A stretch of DNA of 64,000 nucleotides from Aplysia californica (GCF_000002075.1 NW_004797380.1:188355-252354), one strand, 5' to 3'. Positions 1 to 32,774 are shown, counted from the stretch's first letter. The notes: generated by a model from the sequence alone, not told the origin. A program made the numbers and translations.

Positions 1-1020
1 TCACCGAGGATGGGGTGATTAAAGGTTGATTTTAATTCCAACAGTTTTCTTAGCAGTTTGTGTAGACGGGAATAATGTAATAGTTATTTATTTCTGTACG
101 TACTGTATGCGTTCGTGCAAATAGACATCGAGCTAGTACTAGTGTTGCAAGGGACGTTTTAAATGGTATCTGAGGGAAGTATAAAAAATACACCTCAATC
201 CAAATACATAATTATTATGTATCTTCACTCTAGATTACTACGATAGAATCAGAAAAAAAGAAAGCAGGTCAAGATGTGAAATGTTGATACAGGTACAGAA
301 AAAAGTGTTGGTTCATACTTAAATTTAGAGCACCACTCTTGTACGCTAAGCTCTCGCCCCAATCTGGTGTACGTTTTAAAAAACCTTTCCATTTTTTGTA
401 TTAAATGACGAAAACTAATTAAAATATAGTGAACACCAAAACCAAAAATGAGCCGAGATATCCTTTGTGGTTTATTGTCATCTTTAGCTCTTCATTACTT
501 AGCCGTTATTTGCGGTTGAAATAATACTTCATTTGCTGTCCTAAACTTTAAAAAAAAACCAGGAGGGTAAAATTTTGACTATTAATTATTTTAGGAAACT
601 AAGAAATAGAATAGTATTTCTACGATTCCGACCACTGGCTAGATTCAAGGGGAGACAATGAAACTGTTTGTGATGCCAGGTGCCAACATCACACTGTGAC
701 ACTCTACCTCTCACTTAAACTCCAAGGCGATTCAGTATGAACTACTGCGTCGACTAGTCGAAGGTAAATAAAATATATTGTTGCTCAGCATTGTAATGTC
801 TTCATGATCGAGATGAAGGTTCTACATCAATACACGTCGGAGAATCGTAGTAGGCCCTAACTGTTGTTTTAGACCGGACACGGCACAGGTCAGCCTGAGG
901 AGTACGACTTTAAAAAGCAACTTAAGATTTTACTAAAAAGCAATTTTCCAGTTTGGTTAAATAAAAATCATTAATAAGTTTTAGTCATATTTGCTGGATG
1001 AGGGTAAATAAGGTCTAGGG
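1..1020. other. Unassigned AT-rich flank
   Basis: No coding exon, RNA gene or recognisable repeat that I can support. Confidence 0.5.
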
Positions 1021-1300
1021 TTAACCTTATCCTGGATTCAGGTAATAAAATATAAGGTAAAGTAAGGGACCATCGTCGTCTTCGCAGGTCTCTATTTCAG
1101 TTTCACATACATACTACATACATACTATACATACATGACATATTGAATTAAGATAATAAGGCAATATAAGGAACGGGTTAGAGTTAGTGTAGCATCATTA
1201 GGGTTTATTTATTGCCCTAAAATCTTAACCCTTGCCCAAACCCTAACCCTAACCCTTATGCCTTATATGATATCATCTGAATCCAGGAAAGGTGAATAAA
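1021..1300. repeat. Small inverted-repeat element with telomere-like core
   Basis: Diverged arms at about 1021-1070 and 1240-1300 share cctggattcag and the tataaggta/catataagg blocks in opposite orientation. Between them are a TAC/ATAC-rich microsatellite (1105-1140) and short aaccctaaccctaaccc tracts (1233-1255). Resembles a decayed foldback MITE. Confidence 0.45.
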
Positions 1301-1458
1301 AGATGTACCAAATTACTGACAACTTTGCATATAGGGTAGCTATAGTAGAGATAGATCTAATCTAGATAGAGTAGGCTACAAGGATGCTTATTTTTTAAAA
1401 TAGAATCTAGATTATATTGTGATTTGTACGTATGATAATGATTAGATTAAGGCCGTCG

Positions 1459-1572
1459 TTATTCGGACTCGAGTCCGAATAACATTTTTTCACATTCGGA
1501 CTCGAGTCCGAATAAAAAAATTCTTTATTCAGACTCGATGAAAAAATGTTATTCGGACTCGGGTCCGGAAAA
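1459..1572. repeat. Cluster of 20-bp perfect palindromes
   Basis: The self-complementary sequence ATTCGGACTCGAGTCCGAAT occurs exactly at 1461-1480 and 1494-1513, with a diverged copy at 1551-1570. The spacer AACATTTTTTCAC is itself mirrored as TGAAAAAATGTT before the third copy. The array could fold into stacked hairpins or cruciforms. Confidence 0.9.
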
Positions 1573-1604
1573 AAGGAAGTGTCTTCGTTCTATAGATTCG
1601 TTCA

Positions 1605-2709
1605 CAGACCTGCCACTCATCCTGATTTAATTTAGTCGGGATATCCCGATTTTTTGCCCCAAATCTCAATCCTCCCGATTTCGATCGCGTGTATCCCGAT
1701 TTCTTGTCCCAGTCTGCTGTTGTGCTGGATCTTTCTAAAAACTTACTCTGCGTTTTCCTTTATCGCGGGAAGCACCCGTCGAACTTTTTGTCTGTAGGAA
1801 CTCTGAGCACTATTTCCCGAAATATCGATGCCGCATTTAGTAGTTGACTCGCCCCAAGTAGTGTGTGATCTTTTCCCGCTCTCAGAATTCTCCTATGACA
1901 GCCTGGTAACTGTTACAATTTGGGACATTTAATAATCGATAATATTAGTAGTTCCGCTGTTACTTTCAAAACAAGCCTTGTCCGAGGTCTGGTAACTGCG
2001 CGTTCACATCAAACACTCGGACGAGCAACAGTCTTTCTAATCCTTACACAACTAGATCTACATGTAACTGTGCTGACAAGACTAACATACGACCGTTGTC
2101 GTTGCTTTAGTCTGAACACATTATGATTATGAGGGATAAGAGATTTGTTGGTACATTTGGTCGGTGGGTCGGCCGCCCTCGCTATCCTGGAAGTAGAACG
2201 ACTGTCGCTCATCCGAGTGTTTCGTGTGAACGCTCTGTTAGTTGGACCCGTAAGTAAAATTGTTTCAATCGCGCATTCGCGTCACGTGACATATTATTAT
2301 CGCCGTGTGAGTCCTGCGTGTCGGGGACCGTCTGTTGACGGGGTCAACTTAAGTTCATGTATTTCGGGACTTATTGGTAGGGGGGGGGGGGTATAGACAC
2401 TTGGACTAGGAGTGCTTGAAGCGATGCTTCAGGATTTACAAAAAAAATAATGATAACTCGTACGTACGCACGCGCTTCAGGATTTACAAAAAAAATAATG
2501 ATAACTCGTACGTACGCACGCACACACACACATACACACGCACGCAAACAAACAAAGACACACAGAGGGCATATAGGCCAAGGAATTTATGGACACCACT
2601 GGAAAATTTTTAAGTCAGCTTTGGCAGTCACCTTGGTGATATGCTGTTGATCCCGATTTTTTTCTCCCTGAGATCCTGATTTTTGAGGTTTCATAGAGTG
2701 GCAGGTCTG
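1605..2709. mobile_element. Non-autonomous DNA transposon-like element, about 1.1 kb, unknown superfamily
   Basis: Begins cagacctgccactc and ends gagtggcaggtctg, a 14-bp perfect terminal inverted repeat. It is flanked on both sides by CGTTCA (1599-1604 and 2710-2715), a direct repeat consistent with a 6-bp target-site duplication. Repeated tcccgattt/atcccgat motifs occur near both ends. No transposase reading frame is visible. Superfamilies with 6-bp duplications (for example IS3EU or Dada) are candidates only. Confidence 0.75.
2423..2560. repeat. Tandem duplication followed by a CA-rich microsatellite
   Basis: A unit of about 48 bp starting gcttcaggatttacaaaaaa and ending acgtacgcacgc occurs twice in a row (about 2423-2470 and 2471-2518), then runs into a CA/CGCA microsatellite. 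It lies inside the 1.1-kb element. Confidence 0.85.
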
Positions 2710-2715
2710 CGTTCA

Positions 2716-3453
2716 GTGCTTCCAAGTTTCCGCCATTTTTTAGTTTCCCCCACACCTTTTCTGCAGATCCGATGCCCGCCGCCTCATTGATACGCCCCCC
2801 CCACCCCCCATGTTTCCCACTTTCTTTGTTGTAAAAAAAGGTAAAATTGAAGATTAGCAAACCACCTGGCACCTGCATATTATGAGCTGTGTAAAAAAAA
2901 AAAACCGATTCGTTCAAATACACAAGCCTGTGTCATCTCGATTGTTTACCAAGGAAAAGTTGTGTTGCTGTGTAGAGCTGAGAATACGGCAACTTTTGAT
3001 TCCATACACCAGCGCACAATTCATTACGTAGATCTACGTCAAGACTAGCTTATTATTGTATAATGATCAGTTGCCGGGGGAAAAAAAAACTGACGCGTAT
3101 GGGATGTTCAACACCCGGACCGATAGATAGTCCCCCACCCCCCTCCCCGACACGCACACAGCCACACATGTGCAGATCGCCCATCCGACCCCGACACACG
3201 CTAACAAGCCATCTTTAATTGCTTCTGATGACCTCTTGACAAACATTTATTAGAAGCGCTATGAAACTTTTCAGGCCGGCCTGAAATTCATCATAAGATT
3301 AAAACTCGGCTCCTGCACAAAACGCCTTTTTGCCCGAAGTGATCCCGGTCTCTACCCAGCCTGAGGCGAGTCACGAGTGAAGCAGGACAGGAAGCTGGAG
3401 TCACGAGTCACAAGAAGTCGGAAGTGATGTCATGCTGGTCAAGAATCAGAGTT
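2716..3453. other. Unassigned intergenic stretch
   Basis: A poly-A run near 2895, C-rich and CA-rich low-complexity sequence near 3130-3170, and unique-looking DNA. I see no gene. Confidence 0.4.
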
Positions 3454-3491
3454 CGAATAACATTTTTTCATATTCGGACTCGAGTCCGAAT
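3454..3491. repeat. Second locus of the palindrome repeat
   Basis: Bases 3454-3491 repeat the arrangement at 1476-1513 almost exactly: half palindrome, the AACATTTTTTCA spacer, then a full ATTCGGACTCGAGTCCGAAT at 3472-3491. Confidence 0.9.
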
Positions 3492-3955
3492 AGTCACTTC
3501 GTAGATTAAAACCATGCTAGTTTATCAGTAACGCCTTCCTGTATATTTTGATCATTGCATCGTGTTCTAAAAATAGGTTGCCATATAAAATCAACTCTTT
3601 GCACTCTCACTGTCTAGCGTACTTTCTTTAACCAAAACAAAAGTATACACATCTGTGACACTCTGTCGACACTTTTGCATTACAACTAGTAGTATACTTC
3701 AGTTTTGTGCTAGTCAGTAGCATGCTTCAATTTATTAACCTTACTTTACTGTACTAAACTCAGAGGTGGGTATTTTCCAGATGAATACAGAAACCTGGAA
3801 TTCTAAAATTGTTATTGACTGCAACTTAGATTCTAGATCTACCTGACTTCAGATACGTAAAATATTGATAAATATTTTATATTTTTAGTCTCTTTGAGCA
3901 CATGTGTATGCATGTGTACATGTATCTTTGTGTTGATGATTACCAAGAAAGATTT

Positions 3956-4480
3956 GAGGGCTCTCGTGGCCTAGAGGTTAAGGAGTTTGACTCTCATTTA
4001 ATAGGTCCCGGGTTCGAATTCGGATAGTGACGTACATTAATTTGTTGTATTTACAATTGTCTCCTTTCACCTCCTTTCCTTCTCAAGCAATGTTCTGTCG
4101 TTTGCTTTTGTCTCCACTTTCTTCCCCCACCCCTCACCACCTTTGCCCCCTCATGGGCTCCTGACTCTTTCTGCAGCCTTTCCACTGCTACTCCTTGGCT
4201 CCCTCTTACTGCTGTCTTTCAACCACACCCCTGATCTTATGGTAGGACTAGCCTTCTCAGATAAGGGCAAAAAATCTCTGAGATCCTGTTTGCAGGTTGC
4301 GTACGTTAAAGATCCCTTGGTGGTCCAAAATTGATTGCAAATGAGAGTAGGCTTTGGCTGCCACCAAGGCAAATTCAAAATTCCTACCTACTGAAAATGT
4401 TTAATGTGTCCCGCACGCTCATATGACCTTATGCAGTTGTGAGTGCTGTAAAACCTTACAAAATAAAACAAAAACAAAAT
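3956..4480 (+). mobile_element. tRNA-derived SINE, family A, copy 1
   Basis: The head has a pol III A box TGGCCTAGAGG (3967-3977) and a B box GGTTCGAATTC (4011-4021) within a degenerate tRNA-like segment. A body of about 370 bp follows, ending in a tail block (about 4405-4455: cgctcatatgaccttatgca, gtgagtgctgtaaaacc) and an A-rich end. The inverted copy at 7138-7650 confirms the full length of about 520 bp. Confidence 0.85.
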
Positions 4481-4485
4481 ACGAG

Positions 4486-5105
4486 ATTTATGCAAATGAT
4501 CCATAAATTATTAGTCCCTGCACACATCCATTTCATCTATTTTCACAGAGTCCAAAAAGTTTCAAGATTTTTTTTCATACTAGAGTAGAGGAGGTAGTCT
4601 GCGCTACCCTAAGCATAAAAAGTGACCTTGCCAGTCCCTGGTGAGAGGGGAGTTAACCGCACAATAACTAATGAGAAGCAAATTTTGTCCCCTATCATCG
4701 GCCCAGCGCTCTATGCCTGCTTCGTTTGCCTGTCTCCCTCAGTAGTGGTATTTGTGAGGCAAAGTGAGGGCGGGTGTGTACGACAATCAGCTGGGATGTG
4801 CGTTACTGCTTGAGGGTGGCGCGTTTTAAGGAGGGGCTGCGCGCTAGGATAGGACGGGTCTTGCTACATGCCCTAATAAAGTCTTATTATGAATCTTGTA
4901 GGCTAACGTATGATTTTCTAACCACAAAGGAAGAAATATTCTTACAAATTACACAAGAGATAAGTTACAAGTGGCACTCAATTTTTATGTATCATTATAT
5001 TAAAATGAAATTATATTGTTTTGGGGGGGTGGTTTCAGTAGCTTGCCAAGCAGAATGCAAGAAAGAAACAGGCTTCAGTAACTCTTGTTTGCAGCTGAGA
5101 CAAAA
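4486..5105 (+). promoter_or_regulatory. Probable promoter/5' UTR region of SLC30A5
   Basis: The segment between a SINE copy and the chosen ZnT5 start codon has no other gene. A moderately GC-rich stretch near 4790-4860 is the likeliest promoter core, but I see no clear TATA box or initiator. The assignment rests on position only. Confidence 0.3.
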
Positions 5106-24999
<19,894 letters not shown>

Positions 25000-27632
25000 T
25001 TTATGAACTTATTAGCCTTCTGTGTGAACTCCTGCTGAGTGAAGACTGTCTCAAAAGTTGAGGAGTGTGTACAGGCTTGTGTTTGGACTATGGCAGTGAT
25101 AGTGATATAATTGGTGTTGGGATACTTTTTCTTTGTTTTGTACATGAAAAACAGCATGAATGAGCAAAAGTAGTTTCTATGCTTCCTCATTTAGAAAGGC
25201 AAAGTAGGACGAACATACTTATTGGCTTTTCTGTTGTTCGGGAAACACAGAATGATGTGCGGTATCCCTCTTCCCTGTCTTTCTCATTCTTTATTCTGGC
25301 TTGTGTTATGTATGTCCATTTACATTTCATTAGCTTACTGTTGAGATACTGTATGGTGGAAATTCTATCTCTCTTTTTTTTTCTTATTTAATACTCTTTT
25401 TCACAGACAAATTTTGTGAAGTTTTGGAGATCAAATTCAGAGTCAAGTGTGCTGGGAACTGTGAAAGATTCAGTGATATCTGAATTAGAATTCAATATGT
25501 CGTAAGAGACGTTCGAAGGCAGTCATTGTGTGAATGCTAAAGGTTGATAGGAGATCTGAGTAAAAAAATACCCTTTGTGTATAGCAAACAAATTATTGTG
25601 ATTTCTTCATATCATATTGCTATTGTAAAATGTATTTTTTTCTTTAAAATGCTTTTGTTCTGTATTTTACTTTTCAGGAAGAGAAACATATATTATATTT
25701 TGAAGCTGAAATCTGAATTGTTTCAATGTCATATGTGCCCATTTCATCAATGTTATGTTCTATTTTAGGGTGTATAAAGATAGAAAATGACAGCGTAAAA
25801 ATGTTGAAAGGTGAAGGTGGACAAGTTTTGAAAAAATGTGTCATGTTTAAATTCTGTTCAAAAACGCCTGCTTATTTTACAGTTCAGATTTCTTTCTTTT
25901 TTTGAGGAAATTAGCTGTTCCCATACAGCCGCACACAGGATTACTTTACCATGAAGGGTAATGTTAGATAGTCAATGGCCTCCCAGTTTAAAAACAGTCG
26001 GGCTTTGATTAAAAAGCAGTGGGACTAATGGCTGTACTATGTCCAATGTTGGGTCCCTGAAAAAGTCAGGATAACTGTGCACTTAGACCAAAGATCCGTG
26101 ACCGTCCATCACACGGGCACACCAATTCAATTCTTATATCTCGCTTGTTAGTGTTCAGACTGAAGTTATGTCTCCACACATTAAAGGGAGTTGATAGATT
26201 AACGGTCTCAAGTCCATCTTGTTTGCTCTACAGCGGTTATAAAATTTCTTCCATCAAGTTCTGTAAATTAGGGCAAGTCGAGCCAGGCTAATTTTTCAAA
26301 CACAATTTTTGTTGAAATGGTTAAATCTGAAATCATATACATACTCTTGGTCAAATTTTGTTGTGAAAACATACTAAATATTATAGATTCCTGAGAAAAT
26401 ACAAAAATAGACCAGCAATATGGCTTCAGTTTGCTCCTGGTGAAAAGGCACTCTGATAAAAAGACACATGTTGTGGTATGAATATGAGGTCCCTAGTCAG
26501 TTACCATCACTTAAACGGACGGACAGACACAGGCTTTTTGTCTGAATGTGCCTTAAGCCATTTCTACAGACTTTTTCAGCCTCAAGGAAATCTACTTTGT
26601 GTGTAAATCTATGCATGTACCTGTGACCTGACAATCAAAAAGGAATGATTAATTGTCTAAAGTTCAGTTGGACGCAATCGTGTTGTTGCAATTTACAGTA
26701 TGTGATTCACAGTTGTGTTAAGTCTGTTTTATGTGTGTTTAATGAAAGAGGGGAATTGGTGGACTCTGTCTACTCTTCACCTCATGATAAGAATCATGTA
26801 AAACTGGGAAGCCATAGATGTCTAATTTGTGTAACCTGTTTTGGTCATTACTCTTTCTTTGGCAGTAAATAGGTCTGAGTTTGGCAGCTGTTATGCTTTT
26901 AAGCAATGACAAATGGCATTTTGATAAGTTAAAACAGGGTTTATAAGTGCTGGTGGCAAGAATGGTACTCTTTTCCATTTAATGCTCCGCATTGAAAAAT
27001 CTTGCGGGGGGGGGGGGGGGGATGCTGTATGTTGTCATAATGCTAAAGTACTTGTGATCTTGCTCTCAACTTACCCATCTTTGTTTAAATCACTAATACT
27101 TTCAGTAATTTGTGACATGTTATGAAACATTATTTTTCTCACTGTGTATCAGTATATTCATTGTAAATTTTTCTTCGCTCAGAATAGAAAAAGGTACATG
27201 TTTATTGTTTCTTTTTGACAATACCTCTCTTGCAGTTTAATGAATACATGTCAATGCCCTGGACGTTAACACTTAGAATAATACTCTAACTGGTGGGTCT
27301 AAACATGCGTTTGACTATATTTTTGTCAGAAGTACTGTTGGATTTGGTCAGATAGTGCACTGTTATGTTTAAAGAGCAGTAAGCAAAGATATATTCTTTA
27401 TGGAAAGCTCATTGTAGGGGAACTTTTTATCTTTTTTGGTTTAGTCAAGGATGTGTCTTAGTTCATATTATAAAGCCATGTGAGCTTTTGGTTAGAGGGG
27501 TTCTTGGCTATAAGTTTACACTTTGACTTATGATTTAACCAGTGTAGTGTGATATGGGTGGCCATTAGCCTTGAATATAAAGACAGCTTTTTATTCTGCT
27601 CAGAAATGAACATCGACAGAAAAAAACTCGCA
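25000..27632 (+). other. Probable 3' UTR or flank of SLC30A5
   Basis: AT-rich sequence after the ZnT5 stop with no recognisable gene. Contains a G16 run at 27006-27021. Only short chance reading frames. Confidence 0.35.
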
Positions 27633-29172
27633 CAAAAAGTCAAGGAACAAAAATTCAAAGAAAGATAACTGAAGAACAGTTTATTCATTTTTTCAAAAAA
27701 AGATGCTTTCGACTCTCTAGATTAAGTGTGTACAATTTCAGATTTCAACAACAACGAGAAGTTCATGTAAAATGAGTTTAAGTCACACTGGTCGGATTTC
27801 AAAAGTCTGAACAGCTATAATTCTTCATGAACATTGTCAATAGTGGGTGTAGCCTCTCCGTTTGATCAAACACTTGGCACAGCGTCGACGCATGGACAGG
27901 ACATGCCTTCCGAGAACTTGCTGCGGTAGGTTTTGCCACTCCTGGTTGAAGCAGCCCAAGAGTTGTTACAGGTTTTGTGCAGGAGGGTGTTTGACCCTTA
28001 TCCATCGGTCAATGTGATCCCAAATGTTCTCTCTTGGGTTCAAATCCGGACTACAAGCTGGTCAGTCCATGCGAGTGACAGCTCGCTGCTGCAGGGAGTC
28101 CCCCACGATGCGTGCACGATGTGGCGTGGCGTTGTCGATCTGCAGTACAGCCTAGGGTCCTATCTGCTGTAGGAGAGGAACAGCAAGGGGACGTAGGATT
28201 TCCTCCCTGTACCTTGCCGCGGTCAAATTGACCTGTAAAATATGGTACAGAAGCCTCCCCACACCAGAACGGACCCTCCGTCGTAGGGCACCACCTCCTG
28301 GATGCAGCCAGGGTGGAACAGCTCTTCTCGGCGCCTCCAGACGTGAGCTCGCCTGTCTGGATGCAACAGGTTGAATCTGGATTTGTCAGAGAAGACTACC
28401 TGGTCCCACTGACATTGTGTCCACTATGAATGCCGAGCAAACCACACCCGGTGAGCTGCTTTGTGGGGAGGCGTGTGCCTTGGGCGCCTGGCAGGGACAC
28501 GAGAAGCGAACCTGGTTCTACGACTACGGTTCCTTACCGTCTCCTCGCTCTCGTGAACTGACTGTCACCCATAGTTGGTCCCGGATGCCGTTCGCAGTGA
28601 TGTTTCATGATGTCACAGCCTGTCTGACAATGAACCGGTCGATGCTGTCGTTGGTTGAACGGGGCGGCCCTGGTCGAGGCCTGTCCTGGACCCTTCTGGT
28701 TGCTCGCCATCGTTCTTGCAGCCTCTATATGACTGATGGGGACAACCCAAGTTGATGTGCAACGACTGGGAACTTGGAGCCAAGCAAGGGCTCGTCCTCT
28801 GTCGATATCAGGCAGCGAGCGTTGTTGGACCATCGTGTTGTAATGAAACATGGCTGAAAAACGCTGGCTTATAAAGGGTTGTAAGTGAGCAATATTCACA
28901 GCTAAGACATATGTTTAGCACGTGCCAAGCTTAGTTTTTGCTAACAGTCCCTATGCCCATGTTGCTGAGTCTGAGAAATCTAGCCCATTTATTATGCTTT
29001 TCGGCTTTGTTTCAGAATACCCTGCACCGTCGTTGTGAAGCTGATGCGGGCAAATTTGCCGTACAGGCAAACTGTCTAGTCGTCAGTGCGTGTGCCAAGT
29101 TTGGTTTAACGGGTTTGTGAGATATTGAAGTTTAAATTTGACAAATGAAAATACAAGTTGTTCCTTGACTTT
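27633..29172 (-). mobile_element. Decayed Tc1/mariner-type DNA transposon
   Basis: Inverted ends aaaaagtcaaggaacaa (27633-27650) and ttgttccttgactttttt (29157-29174). On the minus strand, pieces of a Tc1-like transposase lie in order. The start MVQQRSLPDIDRGRALAWLQ is near 28850. Then come VVFSDKSRFNLLHPD (first catalytic D) near 28400, VPYDGGSVLVWGG near 28280, LQIDNATPHRARIVGD (second D) near 28130, and WPACSPDLNPRENIWD (third acidic residue E, DDE) near 28050. The helix-turn-helix region is frame-shifted and at least two in-frame stops interrupt the catalytic part, so it is inactive. Confidence 0.85.
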
Positions 29173-30729
29173 TTTGGGCAAGTTTAGCTATCAAAATTTT
29201 TATTAAGAATTGATTTGCTTTTGCTTTTGAGAACCCACTAGGAAAAGATCACATTTATTATTGCAAGTCTCTGCCTTGTGAGCTGTTTTGCTTTGGTGCT
29301 TCCTGTATATGGCCATATTGTCCAGTGATTAATTATTAATAAGATAGAAGTTACTTGTTCATGTAGATAATAATAGTGTGTTGAAAAGAGATTTGTGTAT
29401 TTGTAATTGTTCATATTTGTAAAATGATTTGCAATAAGGTGACTGAACCTTTGAAAAGTACAAATGTGTTCTTGTGATAGAAATTCATTTTCTTGTTACG
29501 TTTGCATCATAAATGAAAGTGTCAGTTCGGTAAACTGTTAATATTGAGTAAGGACAGGTATGTTATACTCGTGTCTTGTATACCAATCCTATTCAAAAGT
29601 AACCTTGAAAACTTCGCAAGTACCCACAGCTATGTCTTTGACTGTTGGATAATTGTAAGATTGATGTTCAACTTACTTGTCAACTGTATATTCTTCTTTG
29701 GTCCTTGCTAAGAGAACTATAATCATTGGTTTAATGATTTTGATCTCCGCCCTGCACTTTAATTATGTACATTCATTCCCTCAATGGAAGGAATTTTATC
29801 AAGTGTCTCGTTCTTTCTGCTCAGGATCAAAGCACCCACCGTTTACATGATCAATACTATAGTGTGTTGTTGAGGTGGTAGAACTTTTACAATCATGCCT
29901 AGAGGAGTGCAGTGTATTAGATTAGGTGTTTAAAAATGTATGAGACGTCGCTTTTAGCTGTTTTACAGAAATATTTTTATTGGGAACACTGTTGTCTGTG
30001 TCATATGAAATCTGATCATTTTCAGTATTTGGTCTGAGGATGTTGTTGTAAGCTTGAACGAGATCTGGTTTCTAGAATGCTCTTCTTTTAATCATTTAAT
30101 ATGACAGATTGCAATTGAATTGCTGACGACCTTTCTACATTGCATCTTAGTTTCTCTTAGGGTAGGATAACAAAATTTTTTAATTTCCTTAACAGAATTT
30201 ACACTGACTGCCATGATATAAAGAGATGGATATGTCATACTCTTACTCCTACTGAATTGTACAAGATACTCATATTAATTTTGTTGACATATTTTTTGTA
30301 CAGATTTTATGAGGACCAAAGATTTGCTTCCTAACACACAATTTGAACTGTAATGATAAATTTATTTAAAGACAAATGCTGCCCTTGATTTTCATGTAAT
30401 GTTGTTCCTAGAACCATGATTTGTGTAAAGATCAATGTTCACATTGCTGTCTTTGAACAGAATACATGCATTAGGTCTTTTCTTTCACACATGAACAAGT
30501 TGATATTTGTATACTACATATCGTAGCTGTCACATGAAAAATGAAAATTACTCACCCTGTAATGCTTTTTCTAGCGACAACAGCTATATGAGTATATTGA
30601 TTTTTAGGTTATCTGAATGGCTCTCTGGAGTTATACTAACTTTATGTTGTATACTTCTATATTTTCTTTCTCCTCTAACATGTGTGATTGAGATTTTGTT
30701 TTTTAAATGTGTGCTTCCTGCCTGAACAG

Positions 30730-30904
30730 AATAAAAATGTCATTTGTATAAATGCCTACTTATGGGAACGTTTTGTTCTCAATATTGTTAACAGACATGA
30801 ATGGAGTTTTTTCAAGGTTTGTTTGTTAGTATCAATATCTTGTTTTAGTTTGTTATTTTTTTTTGTTTTGTGTTTTCACTTTTCAGACATTAATACTTAA
30901 TAAA
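30730..30904 (+). terminator. Candidate polyadenylation signals downstream of SLC30A5
   Basis: Two AATAAA hexamers (30730-30735 and 30899-30904), the second followed by a T-rich stretch, are the first canonical signals I noticed on this strand after the ZnT5 stop at 24999. Using them would give a roughly 5.8-kb 3' UTR that includes the Tc1 fossil, which is possible but unproven. A non-canonical signal closer to the stop is the alternative. Confidence 0.25.
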
Positions 30905-31036
30905 ACCTTGTTTTCTTCTTACTCTTTTTCAATCCCACATGAAATTGCTCACCTAGAAAAGTGAATTCCCCTTGTAGGTTAACTTTCTACTCCCACTGGT
31001 CAGTATGGTATGGCAATGTGGAAGATTGGAAGGAGA

Positions 31037-31064
31037 GGGGGGGGGGGGGGGGGGGGGGGGGGGG
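31037..31064. repeat. G28 homopolymer
   Basis: Uninterrupted run of 28 G, the longest of many poly-G tracts in the window. Confidence 0.9.
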
Positions 31065-31739
31065 TCCAGTGAAACAGAGAAACGTATATGTTAAAATGAT
31101 TGATTACAGACTGTGTTTTTCTACTCTGTACATGAAATTTAGAGCAAGCAATTTATGTGAATTGCTCTTGTGTCAACACTGCAACTAATTAATTTGGACT
31201 GAGAGTACACATTAGTGACTGGCAGTTCAGTGAGTGACTGGCTAGCCACGACCATGACTGACATCTTTGTAAGAAAAATTGTAGCCGTCTTTAGAATTGA
31301 AACAATTTTGTTCTGACAAAAGAACTAAGAAATTGTTAACCTTAGTCTGGGAAATGTTTTGTGAACCTGGAAACATGGGTTTGATTTACTGAAAGATGGA
31401 CAGGTTTTCTTAAAGGCATTTGTAAGTATTCGCTTTGCTTGAGGTAAAGGAGTCCTACTGGGAGACAAGTTCACTCATCAGTGGTCACCAAGGTGTTGAA
31501 CTAAGATATTGATCAAGATTTATGCATATTTATTTTTATTAGTTATAACTTATTAGTCCATTGTGTTGTTTTGAAATGTTTATTGCTGTGACAAAGAACT
31601 TAACTAGTTGTGGTAGAATGAACAATTTCAAGTATGTTATCATAATTGTGAGGCTTCATGGTGAAATCAAGCGCTCGTCAAAATAATGAAATCCCGGAAA
31701 TTTGCATTTTTCGGCCAGTTTGGGCATTTTTTTCGAATT

Positions 31740-32380
31740 TTTGTTTTTTGGCTCAACATTCAAAAACACTTTCATGTGTGGATTTTATGGACAAACGTTA
31801 ATTAAAGGCACAAAAAATGTAAATTTGCAGTTTCCAAGGACTCTAAACCCATTTCCACCTGAGTTGCGCCCATGAGCAGATACACCCACCTGGCCTGCCT
31901 CCACCACACCCGCAAATTTAGGTACCCACTCTAAAACTACAACAACTTTCCCTCCAAACAGCTATAAGATTAGTGGGCACTAAGCGTACGGAAGTGCATG
32001 AAGGCTTACTCTAAAGTAGTTTTAATTAAAACTTGGTAACGGTGGACTGGAGCAAGTTTTATAGAGACATAGAGGGATTCGAATTTTCTCGTAGTCAGGT
32101 GGCTGCCTGGATACAAGTATTCTCGTAGGCCGTCAGCAGTGAGTTATGCTATGGAAGTCACCAAACTTTGGCAGCCAGTTTCTCGCTAATTTTACCTCTG
32201 AAACCAGGCGACCCTGACCTTCTTCAATCGCAAATATTTTGACTTCTATTCAACATAGATGGATTTTTTTTCACCAAAAGGAAGGCAAATGAACAGTTAA
32301 GATGACACCGATAACTCCATATATGGATGCCCAAAAATTGACGAACGCCTGATTCCACTACGTCATGACACAATTATAGT
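31740..32380 (-). repeat. Dispersed repeat family D, copy 1
   Basis: The reverse complement of about 32150-32375 matches 45185-45410 (caatttttgggc, tatttgcgattgaag, cctggtttcagaggtaaaat). 31800-31840 matches 45425-45465 reversed. Relative to copy 2 this copy carries about 300 extra bases (31850-32150). No reading frame. Confidence 0.75.
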
Positions 32381-32774
32381 TACAGCATCTAGGAAAAGGA
32401 TCTGTATGACTGTCAGTTAGAGACTATCCCCCCAGAAAAAAATTGCTAGGGCAATAACTGGTCATAGCATTAGAAAGGCAAAACTGTTTTTTGTGAGTTT
32501 TGTTTGTTTGTTTTCCTGGGGGCCTCTTGTCTAGCTGCTGGATGAATTTGATGTGGGGTTTCTGAAGCTCTAGGCTATACACTTCTATCCTCCTATGGTA
32601 TGAGTCATGAATATGAGGCTAGCGGTGAATTCATTGATAGCTATCAAAACAGTCTTTGGAGAATAACTCAAAAACTTGTTATGGTCGTTGTTGGTTAGAT
32701 GGAAATTAGATCCAAATTTAGGCAACAGGACTGTACTTATGAAAAACTTTGAAATTAAGTCACTACCCTCTCTG

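Larger units (their letters stand above)
29173..31735. other. Intergenic stretch between SLC30A5 and DCTN3
   Basis: AT-rich, with no exon I can support. Holds the two AATAAA hexamers listed separately and a G28 run. Confidence 0.4.

Noticed and set aside
1233-1255. Interstitial telomere (CCCTAA repeats)
   Set aside because: Only about three units in an otherwise unique, inverted-repeat context; too short for a telomeric remnant claim.
3958-4030. Functional tRNA gene
   Set aside because: The boxes are tRNA-like but the stems do not pair well, and the sequence continues into a SINE body with a second full copy in the window.
28417-28899. 112- and 121-codon frames
   Set aside because: They fall in the Tc1 fossil. 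The plus frame is antisense and the minus frame is a frame-shifted part of the transposase.
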